NCBI GenBank assembly: GCA_018697195.1
Contig: CM031866.1
Location: 4,165,418-4,229,417, forward strand
Source of the DNA: Certhia americana
Lineage: Eukaryota > Chordata > Aves > Passeriformes > Certhiidae
DNA length: 64,000 nt
Reading direction: 5' to 3'
Below the pieces are notes generated by a model that had not been told where the DNA came from, searched no databases, and saw nothing but the letters and a program-made list of their open reading frames with translations. The position numbers and the translations under genes were made by a program. This document shows positions 46,521 through 58,200 of this stretch, one piece after another. The stretch's first letter is position 1; each line of letters opens with the position of its first letter.

Positions 46521-49379
46521 CAAAGTGCTCTCAGAGACATCTTGGTGGCAAGCAGACAAAATTCTCTTGTATTGTATTATAATGTGCAGGGCTGACCTGG
46601 TTTATCCTCACTCCCAAGAGCAACATGGGGAATGTGCAGTGTTTTTTGGGAAGTTTTGGAAATGCAGCTGTCCCAGAGATGTATTTGGGGTTGTCATGCT
46701 GGCAGCTAGAGGGGAGGTGGAAAGGGGAAAAAGCTGGGTAGATTCCATGGTGCTGCATTAAAACCCTGGAAAGCTCATTTAGTCAGAGATTAAGCTCTGG
46801 AGCTAAATCTGAAAGTGAGAATGGAGAGGAAAAGCTATTGAAAACTGAGATTCTACTGCTGACTATGGAGGCCACATGACCCTGACACATAACTTTTACT
46901 GAGTTGACTATATCTCACTTCCTTTAAGTGCCTGTCCCTCCTGCTCACTCTCAAGGACTTGGCCAATCTCCTTTTGTAAATAGAACAATGCTTTATATTT
47001 CTCTATTACTCTGGAGTGACTATATCAATAATGCAGGAAAGGCATCTGTCCAGCACAATGAGATTATTTTTCTGATTTCGGTTGACAGTTATGGTAATAG
47101 TTTGGCAAACAATCTACTCCACCATCAATGACCACAGATTACAGCTGTTTTTAAAAATCTCAGCCGCTCCTGGAAACTTAGAAGATTGATTACTTGGACA
47201 GAAAGAGACAGAAAGATGTGTCAAAAGCTTTTATGGCTGAAACTTTTAACTCTGTCTTGCTCCCATTTTTTTCTCCCCCTCCTGATTCTGAAAGTGCAGC
47301 CTTATGAGTGCAGTGAGTAAACAAGTGACTGTGCTGCAAAGGGAATTAAGGAGCTGCTCAGCACCAACGCCTGTGGAAAGCAGGATGGGAGGTGGCTGTG
47401 TGTCCCTCCAGAGCTGTGGAGGACAGCCAGGGCTGCTTGCCTTGCCCTCTACATGTCCTGTGAATTGTGCTGCATCCCCTGTGCCTGTGTCCCTGTGTTT
47501 GTGAGGCAGGATCTGGGTCAGGATGATTCCTACTTATGGGAATCTCATGGAGGGAGATGTAAGCGGTGCCTATGATTTTTCCTTATCACCTGAATTTGTT
47601 CCCCTTCATGATTTCCTTGTCCTCTCATTGAGGATTTGACTGGGAGGCACCTGTAGGTTTATAGGAAAATCCCTGAGGAAAAAACACAGCTTTCTTTCAT
47701 TGTAAGTATTGTTTATCTCACATGAATCAAAAATGGGACCTTACAATCAAATACACACCTTGCAGAGCTTAACACTACATTAAAGGGCTCAGAACTACCA
47801 ATAGCCAGGGTGGAAAACACACTGTTTTGAATGTACATGCCCTTTATGCAAGGAATAGAAATAACACCAAGAGATCTGTGTGTCTAACTAGCACTGGGAT
47901 TTCAGATAGCAAATGTTCACAGTGAACTGCTCAGGGACAAATTTGCAGAACAAGAATTATCCTCAGAAATTATTCAGCAGATATTTTCAATTTCAGTAAC
48001 AACGGAAGAAAGAAAATCAGAGGCTGCTTGTGGACAGGGCTATGAACAGATAAAAAAAAAAAAAAAAGGAGGTCAATTCATCAAATAAATTATTCCCTAT
48101 GAATTATTCACGCAGGTCTAACTTAACTGTTATTCCTATTTTCCCAGCCTCACTACAGGGGTTGACAATAATACAGCTTTGTCAGTTTCTGGACTTTGAT
48201 ATTAGCAGAAAAAAAATCTCAGAGTGCAGTTAGGTCTGCCAGAGTCAGTCAGGAGGTGAATTTGGTCCTACAAGTTGATTTTTCTCATTGGCCATGACTT
48301 TGGTATGTTATCAGCCATCATGAATGCAGAAGATGCAGCCAAGAGGGTTAGTCAAAAAAAGCTGACAATTACAGAAATCTCCTGATATTTCTTTCCTTCT
48401 TAGTTAAAGAGCAAAAGCAGTAGTGAATATGGATTAAGAATCTGGCTGCTCAAATTCTCAAAACTAATGTGGGTTCATCTGTCTTATGAACTCCTCACCC
48501 AAGCCCCAATTAGTATTATATTAACCTCTTAAAATATGGGATTGCTGTGATCTTACAACACTCCAAAATGGTCTATTAGCTACCCCATTTCCTGACTCCA
48601 TCAGATGAGACTGCCTGCAGTAGGTCACTTGAAGGCATTACTGAATTAATTCAGAGAGCTGTTGTGAGTACCTGGGATGTTGACCACACACAGGGTGCTT
48701 GGAGGACTTCTATTACACACCCTCACAATTTTAAACTACGAGTGCATGTAAACATGATCTGAGAACTTGTGCACCCAAACACGCAAAAAGAAACTAAACC
48801 CTGACCTGCTGCTGAAATGGATAAAAATTAGGTGCTTAAATCCCATGAAGAAATAGGGCCACAGTCTCATAAGTGGCCTTGGGTTAAGTCCCAGGCAAAT
48901 GAGGTTATTATTCTGGATGGTGTGAGCACCATATTGCACCATCACATATTCTGAGCATAATGCAGTTTACAAGCAAGGAATAATGAGTTTATCTCCACTT
49001 TTAGAGTTCCAGATCACAAAGAGGATTTTTCAGGTGGGCTTGGGGGAAAATTTCTTTTTTGTAAGTCCGTACAATCATTTCCTACTGAAAGTTACAAACA
49101 TTGTTTGCAAAAGCCCTCTAGTAAACTAGGCATATTTTTCAGAATCTGACTTCAACTAGCTTTTGAAAATGCAAGTGAAGCTCTCAAGCCAACAAGGCAT
49201 TTTGAGGGTTTTAGCTGAGGTGCCTGTTATATAATTCTATGGCACCACGTAAAACCTACTGCTATTTGTGGAGTCGTGGCATTGCTTCCACTGAATCCTT
49301 GCTAAATCAATCCAAAGTGCCATTTCCCATCTCCTTTCCCAATCATGGCTCATTAAGCATCATGCAGAATGTAATCTAT
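46521..49379. other. Noncoding spacer
   Basis: Unique AT-rich DNA with an A-run at about 48052-48066. Nothing recognised; frames are under 85 codons. Confidence 0.52.
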
Positions 49380-50000
49380 TAGCAGCGATCTCCTTGGCTG
49401 GTGAGAAAATCAGTTATGAGTCGCTAACTTTTATAAAACAGAAAAAAAAAATAAAAATAAAAACAACATTATAAGGCCTGCCACTATTAAAGAGATTGAA
49501 TGCAGGAGGTGTGTATTTATGCCATTGAGCCAACTTAAATGTTCATAAAGACGATGAAACTTCAGTATCCTGAGTCGTTGATTTCGAGCTTCAGGTCAGA
49601 GACAGATGACTTCATGCTGAGATTTATTACTAAGAGGCAAAGCTTTGGAGTTTGTGTCAAGGTGGGCTCATCCATCACTGGAAGAATTCTGCCATAATAT
49701 TCTGCTGTCAGATCCCATCTACCCTTGATCAATCTATCAGTCGGCCTGCTTAGGAAATTGTACATAAACCCAATATAATCTGATTAGACATCCAAAAACA
49801 GCGTCGCTGGTTAATCATGCAGGTAAATTGTAGTGTGCTAAATGTGACTCCTTTCCCAGGGCATGCACGTTGTGATGGGGTAATGTCCCCAGCCTGGCTA
49901 ATGAATTTCTCATTCCTCCGTGCCTGGGGAATTGGTGTTAGAGCTGCGTCCCTGTTAAAAATTCAAATGCTGTGGAAATCATTCACTGTGCGTGTGTGAG
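49380..50000. promoter_or_regulatory. Candidate conserved noncoding element cluster
   Basis: About 600 bp of unique sequence with CpGs kept at many spots (TAGCAGCGATC, GAGTCGCTAAC, AAGACGATG, GAGTCGTTGATTTCGAGC, CAGTCGGCC, CAGCGTCGCTGG, GCACGTTG). It also has homeodomain-type motifs GGTTAATCATG near 49810 and CTAATGAATTTC near 49899. CAGCGTCGCTGG near 49800-49811 includes the palindromic arms CAGCG and CGCTG. Short frames on both strands are unremarkable. This is one of the two most enhancer-like stretches, but conservation could not be tested. Confidence 0.38.
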
Positions 50001-50715
50001 GCACTGGAGTTTGTACTTGTAAAGCCTGGCAGTTAATTTTAAGACATTTTGAGGTGAAAATATTGATGTTTATCAGCAGATACAGGTGATGCTTTGTTTG
50101 CAGTGAATACAGTAATGTTATCAACATTTACCCGTATCTGGTTGTGAACTTTGAGATATAAATACCTGGACTCTTTTCCAGGAAGGAAGAATGGTTGACT
50201 TAACAGGGTCTTTCTTCTTTCTGGGAGTGCCTAAAATCCATACAGGGACAATCCTGTCCACTCAATTGGCCATTAAGTCATTCCATGAGAACTCATGATT
50301 TGCTGAGATGAGGATACAGGTGGATGTACAGAACTGTAGGAAACATTTCCCTCTGATCATGGTCATGTCACCTCCCACTTCACTCCCAAGGAAAGCCTCA
50401 GATCATGCAGTCTAGACCAGATCCCTGGCCCCATGATGCCAATTTCAGTGTTAGGTCCTTTCAGGGTGTAGCTTAGATTTGGGACTGCTGGGTTGCAATC
50501 CTGAGTTCTCAGAGTTTACCAACAGATGCTGAGCTTCAGTGTGGCCGAGACATTAAAAGAGGTGAATTTTCCAAAATGAGGCAGACCAGTGAGCTGTGCT
50601 GGCAATGTAATTCCATTACTTTCAAAGAACTTGAGTCTGTTACAGCCAGTCATGTGGAACAGAGTTGTGCCTTAAAGAAAAAAGTTGGATCTTTTTAATC
50701 ATCGTCATTTACTGA

Positions 50716-50786
50716 TTATTGTTATAATTATTATTTATAATTATAATAATAGTAATAATAATTATCATTATTTATTTATAATTAGT
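50716..50786 (+). repeat. AT-rich imperfect trinucleotide tract
   Basis: Composed almost only of ATT, TAA and TTA steps with single changes; partly self-complementary. Simple low-complexity DNA. Confidence 0.85.
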
Positions 50787-52074
50787 CCAATGTGAGAACA
50801 GTAAAGAACTGGAGTAGTGGAGTTAGGTAACAAACACATCTTCAAAGTGAAAGAATATTAGTTTTCCTGGGGTGTAAAATAAATCTGCTCATAGTTAAAA
50901 AAGTGGCTGCCAGTGATTCCCAGATAAATTGATGTGAAATGGAATTAGGAAACACTTCAGTCTCTGGTGCTTTGCCCATACAGGGTGTCCCCTGTGGCAA
51001 GCACAATCCTGAAAATTTCCATTAATTAAGGGTTCCACAGTCCAAAGAAATATCCAAGGAGATGAAGACTGAGGGTAAGGTGAGACTTGAAGAGCTACTG
51101 AAAGGGACTAGAAGCTCACCCCAGGATCCTTTTCTTCAAATGTCTCTGACTTACTTGTTTGGATAAGGAAAACTATGCAGATTGTCTAGACATGCAGAGG
51201 CTGTTGGCCACATCCTTCAGCTTTGTCTGAGTTTCACTCCAAAAGGTGGCATAGACTCAGGACATGGGCAGTGCCCTGATGAGAGAGGACATTTCTCATC
51301 CCTGCCTTCAATTCATTTCCCAGTCGGAATTCTAGATATTTGGAAGAGCTCATCAAAGAGATTCCAGGGCAATTATTCAGTTATGAGTTAAGAGAAAGCT
51401 TGTGTAGGTACAGATGATGAAGGAAGAAAAGGTGGAGCCCAACAGAATGTAAAAATTTCCATCCTACTACACACAGGATGTTGCACTATCCAAGCAAGAA
51501 AAGAGCCTGAACAGCACCAATATTTATAATATCCTGAAGCCTGTAAAACACTGAGTTGTTTGAAAATCCAGCAGGAAGGTGCACTGAAGCTTAGCATCTC
51601 TGTTTCAAAATAGAGGAGGAAAGGCACAAAGAGCCAGGGACATTTTCCCTGGAGCACAGCTCTGAAATGCCAGGCTTTAATGATTTTGAAAGAAACACAT
51701 TTCAGCACTACCGTGGCATGAAGTACAGTGGAGATGCAGTCAGGAGCCTGAGCAGGGCCTTCTCCTAAACACCTGAGGGGAATTTTGTAACTGCTCCAAC
51801 CCACTCAAGTGTCTCCCAAGGGCAAAGTGTTAACAGTGTGGTGGTGGCCTTGCTGGGGTCGGGTGATGCTGTGTATTACACCACCAAAATTGTACCAAAG
51901 CAGCTACAGGGGGATTAACCACAGGTATTTGACAGCTGCTGTTAGGCTGAACTTTGTGTTGGAAATGAATACCAAGTCAAGCTGCATTGTTACATGAAAA
52001 CACTACCTCAGATCTGGGTCACTGACCTGACAGGCCCTCCTTTGTTAGAGATTAAATTATTTGGATGATTTCTA

Positions 52075-52275
52075 TTTTTTTTTTTTTTTTTTTTAAATGG
52101 CTCCTTTAAGGTAGGGTGTTGTGGTTGCTGTTTCAACAGCCTTGCTAGTTTCTTATTCCCTCCAGGCATTATTTTGAAAACTCCCCTGTATGTCTTTAGC
52201 CAGAATAAGTACAGTCCATAGGCATTGCCTGAGCATGTGATCAATTGATTTTTTTAATTTTTTTTTTTTTTTTTT
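52075..52275 (+). repeat. Pair of poly-T tracts (20 T and 18 T)
   Basis: Two T-runs, at 52075-52094 and 52258-52275, flank about 160 bp of unique sequence in the same orientation. No recognised element body lies between them. Confidence 0.85.
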
Positions 52276-53369
52276 ACTCTAGCAGATGTTAATCTGTCTC
52301 TGAACTGCTTAAAATAGCACAAGACCAGGCAGTCTTATGAATCAAATGAGTGCTATAAAAGTGCTTGAACTTCAAGGATGCTTGCAGTGGCCAGACAGAC
52401 TATTCTTTAAAAGGAATTTTGATTTTTTCCAGTAGTGTCCATGTCTTTTCAGGTGCACTGATTTACTGTCAAACCAGCACCCCACCCTTGCTAGCATCAG
52501 GAAAGTACATGAAAGTTACATTCCACTAGAAAATCTAGGTAGCTCCATGATGTGCCTTGCTTGAAAGAATTCATATATATCTTTCCTCTCCCCACTCACT
52601 TCTGGCTATTTGTTTCGAGGTTTCTCAAGAGACCAGTTGCCTGGAAAATATGATGGATGAACAAATAAGCTGGGTGTTGTTTTTTTTTTTTTTTCTTTTT
52701 TTGTTTTCTAAGACTTTCTACCTTCTGCAGATGCTTTTCAAACATGGGAAAAGCATTAATTTTCCTCAGCATTTAACCCTCAGAGTTTAATTCCCAGTGA
52801 GGGAATGGCAAAAGCCAATGGATGGTGTGGTACATACATGGTTTGGATCTGTACCATCTTGCTGTGCTGAACTTTCCTTGTCACATTATTATGGTGTCAT
52901 GCAAATAACTCTGAATAGCCCCATGGTGACTGTGACCAGGCTTGGCCACATCACTCACAATCCATTATCTGTGCTTGAGGACACTCAGCTCTAGATTTTT
53001 CAGAATATGTTTCCAACACTGAGTTATACTGTTTTCTTTAAAGTAATCCTTAAAAACCTATAAAATCATATACTTCCTCATAAATTTATCGGGGGGGGAT
53101 GGAAGAAAGGGACTGCTGCTGTTCCTTTTTCACAGAAAATAAAAATTATGTGTGGGGAAATCATGACTGGTATTATCAAACTAAATATCCTACAAAGATT
53201 AGTAGAAACTACATTTTCATTGGTCCTGAAGTCTTACTTGAGGGCACAATAGTACAGAATTAACTATGGAAAACTAACTTCAGGTCAAATTTAGTAGCGG
53301 AAGGTGAAAGGGCCTTTTGCTTTCTAATTAAAATCAGTCACTGGATCCAGCCCCAGCTATTAAATTTAA

Positions 53370-53445
53370 TCCAAGAGTCTTGCCCAAGATCACAAAGGCA
53401 GCAGGAGTACATCACGGCAAGAACTGGCTCTCGTTGCTTGGCCCC
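53370..53445 (-). mobile_element. MIR-like relic (minus strand)
   Basis: Read in reverse, the stretch gives TGCTGCCTTTGTGATCTTGG then GCAAGACTC, corresponding to the MIR segment 'ctgtgtgaccttgggcaagtcact'. The plus-strand string CTTGCCCAAGATCACAAAGG is the clearest part. Only about 75 bp are recognisable. Confidence 0.5.
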
Positions 53446-54334
53446 AGCCACTTCCCCTTCCTCCACCCCAGCCTTCTCTTTTGTACTTGGATTACTCCTG
53501 TCTGTGCAAGTGAATATCTGGCATGGGTGTCTGTGCATATCTGGACATCACCAAGCCAGCTGGGTTTTGCATTAAAAGAAAAGCAAACAAAAAGAACAGT
53601 TAACCTTACCCCGCCGTCACACCCCTGATGCATGTTCCTTACTGACCATGGCATGCTGAATCCATTTGTTTTTATTACCCAAACTCTGGATCAGTGGGAC
53701 AGCTAAAGGGGAGGAGGCAGTTATCAATAGATAATCATGCTGCTGTGGATTAGAGCCACTTAGCTATCTATTGTACCTTTGCTCTCCCAAGGGTCTGATT
53801 ATAACCCTTGGCTATGCTTTAGATGATGTCAAAAACATACTAAAGCAACTGATATCCCTTCCAACCCCAAAACACACACTAAAATGGGAGATTAATCTCC
53901 TTTGGCAGCTGATCACCTACCTGGTGGTGAGCCACTTTCATTAGAAGAGGAAGGGCAGGGCTGTGTTATATATACTTGCTGCTAACTATACAAGTATGGG
54001 AGACATGTGACTTCACTGGCTCCGTGCTGGCCCCTGCAGCCTCCTTGCTCCTGGATAATTTTGACTGTTTATTGAAAAATGCTTAGAGGCAGGAGAGAGA
54101 GAAGCACATCAGGCAAATATTACATAGAATAGCTAAAAACCAAAACGTCCTGGCCCTCTACCAGATTCCACTACAGTCATAAAAATCCATCTTGTGGACA
54201 TGTTCACGTGAGTGTGGTGAAAGGCCTTTGTCAGTCAATAGATGCAGTAGAGAGATGCAGAACAACCTGATGTTTTCCCCACACACAGGGTAGTCAGGAA
54301 CTCCTTGATCTCATCTCCGTTTCAACTCCTTCTG
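53446..54334. other. Noncoding spacer
   Basis: Unique sequence between two MIR-like relics; nothing else recognised. Confidence 0.5.
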
Positions 54335-54492
54335 CGGCCTTTAGAAGGTCACTTCACTATTTTTTCTCCATCTGGAAAATGGGAATAAAAATAAATCACA
54401 TGCTTATCTAACTATCTCCTGGGGTTGGTGTGAAGTTGTTCATAAAACACTTTAAACATTGAGCACGCTCTGTAGGGCTTGCCTTTATTATG
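54335..54492 (+). mobile_element. MIR-like (CORE-SINE) relic
   Basis: Order of segments fits MIR: GGTCACTTCACTA, TCTCCATCTGGAAAATGGGA, ATAAAAATAAA, CTCCTGGGGTTGGTGTGAAG, CATAAAACACTTTAAACATT, then GAGCACGCTCTGTAGG and a TTTATTATG tail. The last parts correspond to 'gtaaagcgctttgaacactgagaacgctatataaatgctattatta'. Sense orientation, strongly decayed. Confidence 0.72.
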
Positions 54493-56102
54493 AACTTTGT
54501 AAGTGTGTCCCAGATGAACCACTGCTGATGGGAGGATATTACTCCCACAAATTTTTCTGCCTGTAGAATCTGGCAATGCAAGGGGACAAGAAGGCAAATG
54601 TTGAAAATATGTGGGGGAAAACAGTAATTATGAATAAGTTCAGAATAATTTCAAATTATTTAGTTGGTAGGTCTGCCTGATTCATTGCAGTCAGCCTCCT
54701 TTCATGCTCTCAAAACATATCAGGAACCCCAGAATCTTATCTATCTCCTTCACATGCATATTCCCATTCCTAGAGGCTGTACTGGTACATTTCCATGGCT
54801 ATCCTAGAGCCTTGTGACCTTTCCTACAAGACAAGATGCACAAGATACTCCATGTCCCCCAGTAATGGTTGCCTTCTGCACCAGACAGCTGTTCCTCCAG
54901 GCAATTCTAAAGCTCAAAGTGGCAACAAAGCCACAAATGCCATGTTCTAAATACAGCTGTTCCAGTTGTGCAGTTGGGCTCTTCTTCCACCCCTTGTCAG
55001 TTACTGCCTCACACATTTGACACTGACACATGAAGTGTCACCTTGTGTTGACAATGTGAAGCCTACACTCACTGAGGCCGAGTAGTTTTCATATTTGTTT
55101 ATCCTGTTAGAAGTGCTTAATCATAAAAAATTGAGCATTGGCTTCCTTTATCCATTTTCTTCTCTGTATTTCACATCTTCAGATACTGAAATTTAACTTT
55201 TTTTCCCTTTTAATTCAAGAATAGGACTTGGATCCAAGGATATTACTCCCTGAAGGAAATAATCAATAACATGCTTTGGGTTTTTTCATTTATCCTCTTT
55301 TCTTTTTCACTCATCCACCCCTCCTTCTCTCTTTCACTGGAGAGAACCAAACCTTTTAATACCCAGAATCCTTCTGACCCATCACTAATTGTTCCTATTT
55401 TTTAGGAGAGCTTGGCAGGTCTGGTGACATTATAGAAAAAGTCCTCCCTAAAGAGCACTGCCAATTTCAGCTTTAATTCCATCAGTAAACAACTTTGACT
55501 GTGTTGGGAAAATTCCATTAATCATTCATGTTCTGTGAAGAATGATACACAAAGGAGCTGTCAAAATCAAGCAGCTACTCTCCATTTGTTTGGTAATTAA
55601 GAAACTCCAGGCCATTCTGATGGTGCAGGGATGCAAATTCCAAGCCCAGCTAGAACCACTTAAATGAAACCATATAGAATCACCTGCACTTAAACACTAA
55701 AGGCCAGACTTTAAAGCCCTCTTTCCACTTCTGTGCTCTCAGTGGGTGTATTTAAGGTCACTTGCACATCTAAATGCCCTATCAGATTTTCTGATGTCTA
55801 AATGATGTCAGCTGCCCTTGCAATTATTTGTGGGAAAACACAATAATGCACCAGGGCCGGTGCAAAGAATATCATAAAAACATGGAAAGAAAGAGGAAAA
55901 ATAATGTAGGCGGGTAAAACTTCAGGTTGTGGGATTTGTTCTGATATTTTACTTTAGTCAGTGAAGTTTTCCTAGGACCCATCCGTCCTCTCTCCCCTGT
56001 CAGTTTGTTCACTGCCTTTCCTACTACATGACATCTGATCTTTGGAAGCCCTACCAATTTCAGTGCATTTCTTCTGGAGTAATTCACTGTGGAAAACGGG
56101 GT
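54493..56102. other. Noncoding spacer
   Basis: AT-rich unique DNA; frames under 80 codons; nothing recognised. Confidence 0.52.
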
Positions 56103-56220
56103 AGAATCATAGGATATCCTGAGTTGGAAGGATCATCAAAGTCCAACTCCTGGCCCCATGAATCACACCATGTGCCTGAGAGCATTGTCCAAGCGCTCTG
56201 AGAACTCTGGCAAGTCCTTT
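56103..56220 (-). mobile_element. CR1 LINE 3'-end fragment, second subfamily type
   Basis: Starts GAATCATAGGATATCCTGAG, continues TTGGAAGGATCATCAAAGTC and CAACTCCTGGCCCC, then CACACCATGTGCCTGAGAGC and CCAAGCGCTCTGAGAACTCTG. This is the CR1 3' variant with 'atatcctgagttggaagggacccacaaggatcatcgagtccaactcctggccctg'. It carries small internal deletions. It differs from the 18442-18625 type, so at least two CR1 subfamilies are represented here. Confidence 0.9.
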
Positions 56221-56577
56221 CTGGTAGGAGAATCTACCTCTCAGTCATTAAATGTAGTTGGCTTTTGAAAAATAGAGATGACTTCTTACACAAGGATTCT
56301 AAACTTTAGTGTGAAGCCTTTTGTTCAAGTTTCAACTGAGGTGGGAGTTAACACATTAAGGGTATTTCAGGGTTATGTCAGGCTGGTCTGGATAAGTATT
56401 CAAAACTAATCTCCATCTTCTTTGAACTGACAGGCTTTGGAAAACAAGGCAGATTTTGACAGGATACTCCTTAAAAGAGCTGCAATGCTCCTTGGTGAGC
56501 TGCTGGTGAGGGTCCAACCTATGTTCACATTGGAATCTGTACTCAGTTTATCTTAGTTTATGCTAGATCTATTCTAG

Positions 56578-56600
56578 AGAAAACAAACAAACAAACAACA
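56578..56600 (+). repeat. (AAAC)n microsatellite
   Basis: About five AAAC copies, lying a few bases before a CR1 3' tail. Confidence 0.85.
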
Positions 56601-56617
56601 AAAATCTATGCTTACCA

Positions 56618-56657
56618 TGGTCTTTTCCAATCTTAATGATTTCATGATTCTGTGATG
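56618..56657 (+). mobile_element. CR1 LINE 3'-terminal stub
   Basis: GGTCTTTTCCAATCTTAATG then ATTTCATGATTCTGTGATG matches the last 40 bp of sense CR1, including the terminal ATTCTGTGATG-type repeat unit. Extremely 5'-truncated; it may be the remains of a copy whose 5' part has decayed. Confidence 0.68.
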
Positions 56658-58009
56658 AAGAAGGGCAGGGTGGTGAGTTAATTACGTAGGGCAATAGAGT
56701 ATGATATCATATACAGATTTGCTCCTCAGTGCTTCCAAGCAGGCTAAAATGGTAAACATGGATTGCTGAATTAGGCAATGATGTTCAGAAAGAAATGGGC
56801 TGAATAATGATCAATTGACTGATTTAATCACTGCCCTTCTCCTCTTACTAAAAAATTAGAGATTTGCAAATAGAAACTTTGTTAAACTTTCACATTATAG
56901 GAAATTACTTCTGGGGATTTTTTATTTAAGCCAAGAAATATTTAATTTCCCATATAATAATTATATATGATATTTTATGACTCAGTTGTAATATATCCTT
57001 TATTATAGAAATAGCCTATCTAGTACAGATATAAAAACACTCTGTGCTACCTGGTGTCCATCTGCTACCTAGATGCCTCCCTAGAAACTCCAAACCAGGC
57101 AATTAAACTCTGTGAAGCCCATTCACTTTTAACTGATAGTACAAGCTCAACTGAGGCCCTTCAGAAGAAATCTGTGCCTCTGGGGTTAGTAGTACTTCAT
57201 GCTGCTGCCTTGGCTGCCTGGAGCTGAGGGCGATGTATTATTTATGAGATTATTATTAGATCAGCAATGATGATCAGTAATTCACTGGTGGTGCTTGATT
57301 CTGGGCAGATGTTCTGGAATCAAAGTTGTTCAGAGAGATCTGCACAGTGGCCTGGTTTTTATGCTGAGGTCAGACTGCCTTGCAGACATTCCAGGCAGCC
57401 TCACTGCTGATCCTGGTGTCGTGATCGGGATCACCTCAGAACAGGCCCAGCACAATCACCCTCCTCTCCAGCTGCCCTCCTCTTCCATTCCAAAAATACT
57501 GCTTCCAATTGTCACCTGGAGAGGTCCCAGACAAGAGGAAAGTCTCCTCTCAGAGCCTGGACACTAGCAAAAAAATGTAATCCATTTTTTAACAAAGTTA
57601 ATAATCCCACCCATTTGTTCGGGACCCAATGCCAGAAACATGTTCACTTTTTGACATTTAAATGTGACCTTTCCTTAGAACCACAATGTACTCTCTCCCT
57701 TACATGATGCTGGCTCTGACATTCTTAACCCATTTGTACAGCACCAGTGCAGCTGAAGAGAATCCAATGATGTAACAAATCACATTTGAGGAGGTTTTAA
57801 ATTTGTTTTACTCCAAAATCTGGGTCTTGCCTCTGTTCTCTGAGGTCTTCATAAACACTTCCCTGGCTCTGTCAATCAGGATTGTAAAACTCCTAACAAT
57901 TTGGAACAATGCATGGTCATTCAGGCTCATCAAGTAATTGGGCATTTTTTCTTCCTTGTCCTAATACTGATTTCCTAGAAAATCATTCTGAAACAATAAA
58001 TTGCATTTT

Positions 58010-58200
58010 TGGGCTGGGAAAAGATAACTAGCTATTTAGTTCTTAATCTAAATTAAGAAAATCAATCAATCAGCATGTGCTTCCATTAATGGGCCATATT
58101 TATTTAGGATTAATTAGGGTGCTGTTTCCAATTATCCATCATGCCTATGGACAAGTAAAAATGCATGTTTCCTACCTGCTGCCAGGGAACAGTTACCATG
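58010..58200. promoter_or_regulatory. Candidate homeodomain-rich noncoding element
   Basis: Many TAAT-core sites in a short span: CTTAATCTAAATTAAG near 58042-58057, CCATTAATGGGCC near 58083-58095, GGATTAATTAGGG near 58108-58120, and CAATTATCC. The AATCAATCAATCAGC segment has three ATCA units, a PBX/HOX-like pattern. No repeat signature apart from this. Enhancer function is inferred. Confidence 0.33.

Larger units (their letters stand above)
50001..53369. other. AT-rich noncoding spacer
   Basis: An imperfect ATT/TAA-rich run lies at 50716-50786, T-runs at 52075-52094 (20 T) and 52258-52275 (18 T), another T-rich run near 52680-52700, and nine G at about 53090-53098. The 138-codon minus frame at 51388-51804 has no domain. 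No transposon was recognised. Confidence 0.52.
56221..58000. other. Noncoding spacer
   Basis: Contains the small CR1 tail at 56618-56657 and an AAAC tetramer run at 56578-56600. Otherwise AT-rich unique DNA with a GC-richer patch near 57350-57560 that carries a 90-codon chance frame. Confidence 0.52.

Noticed and set aside
51388..51804. 138-codon minus frame
   Set aside because: No recognised family and no splice or promoter context; length is within chance for 64 kb in six frames.
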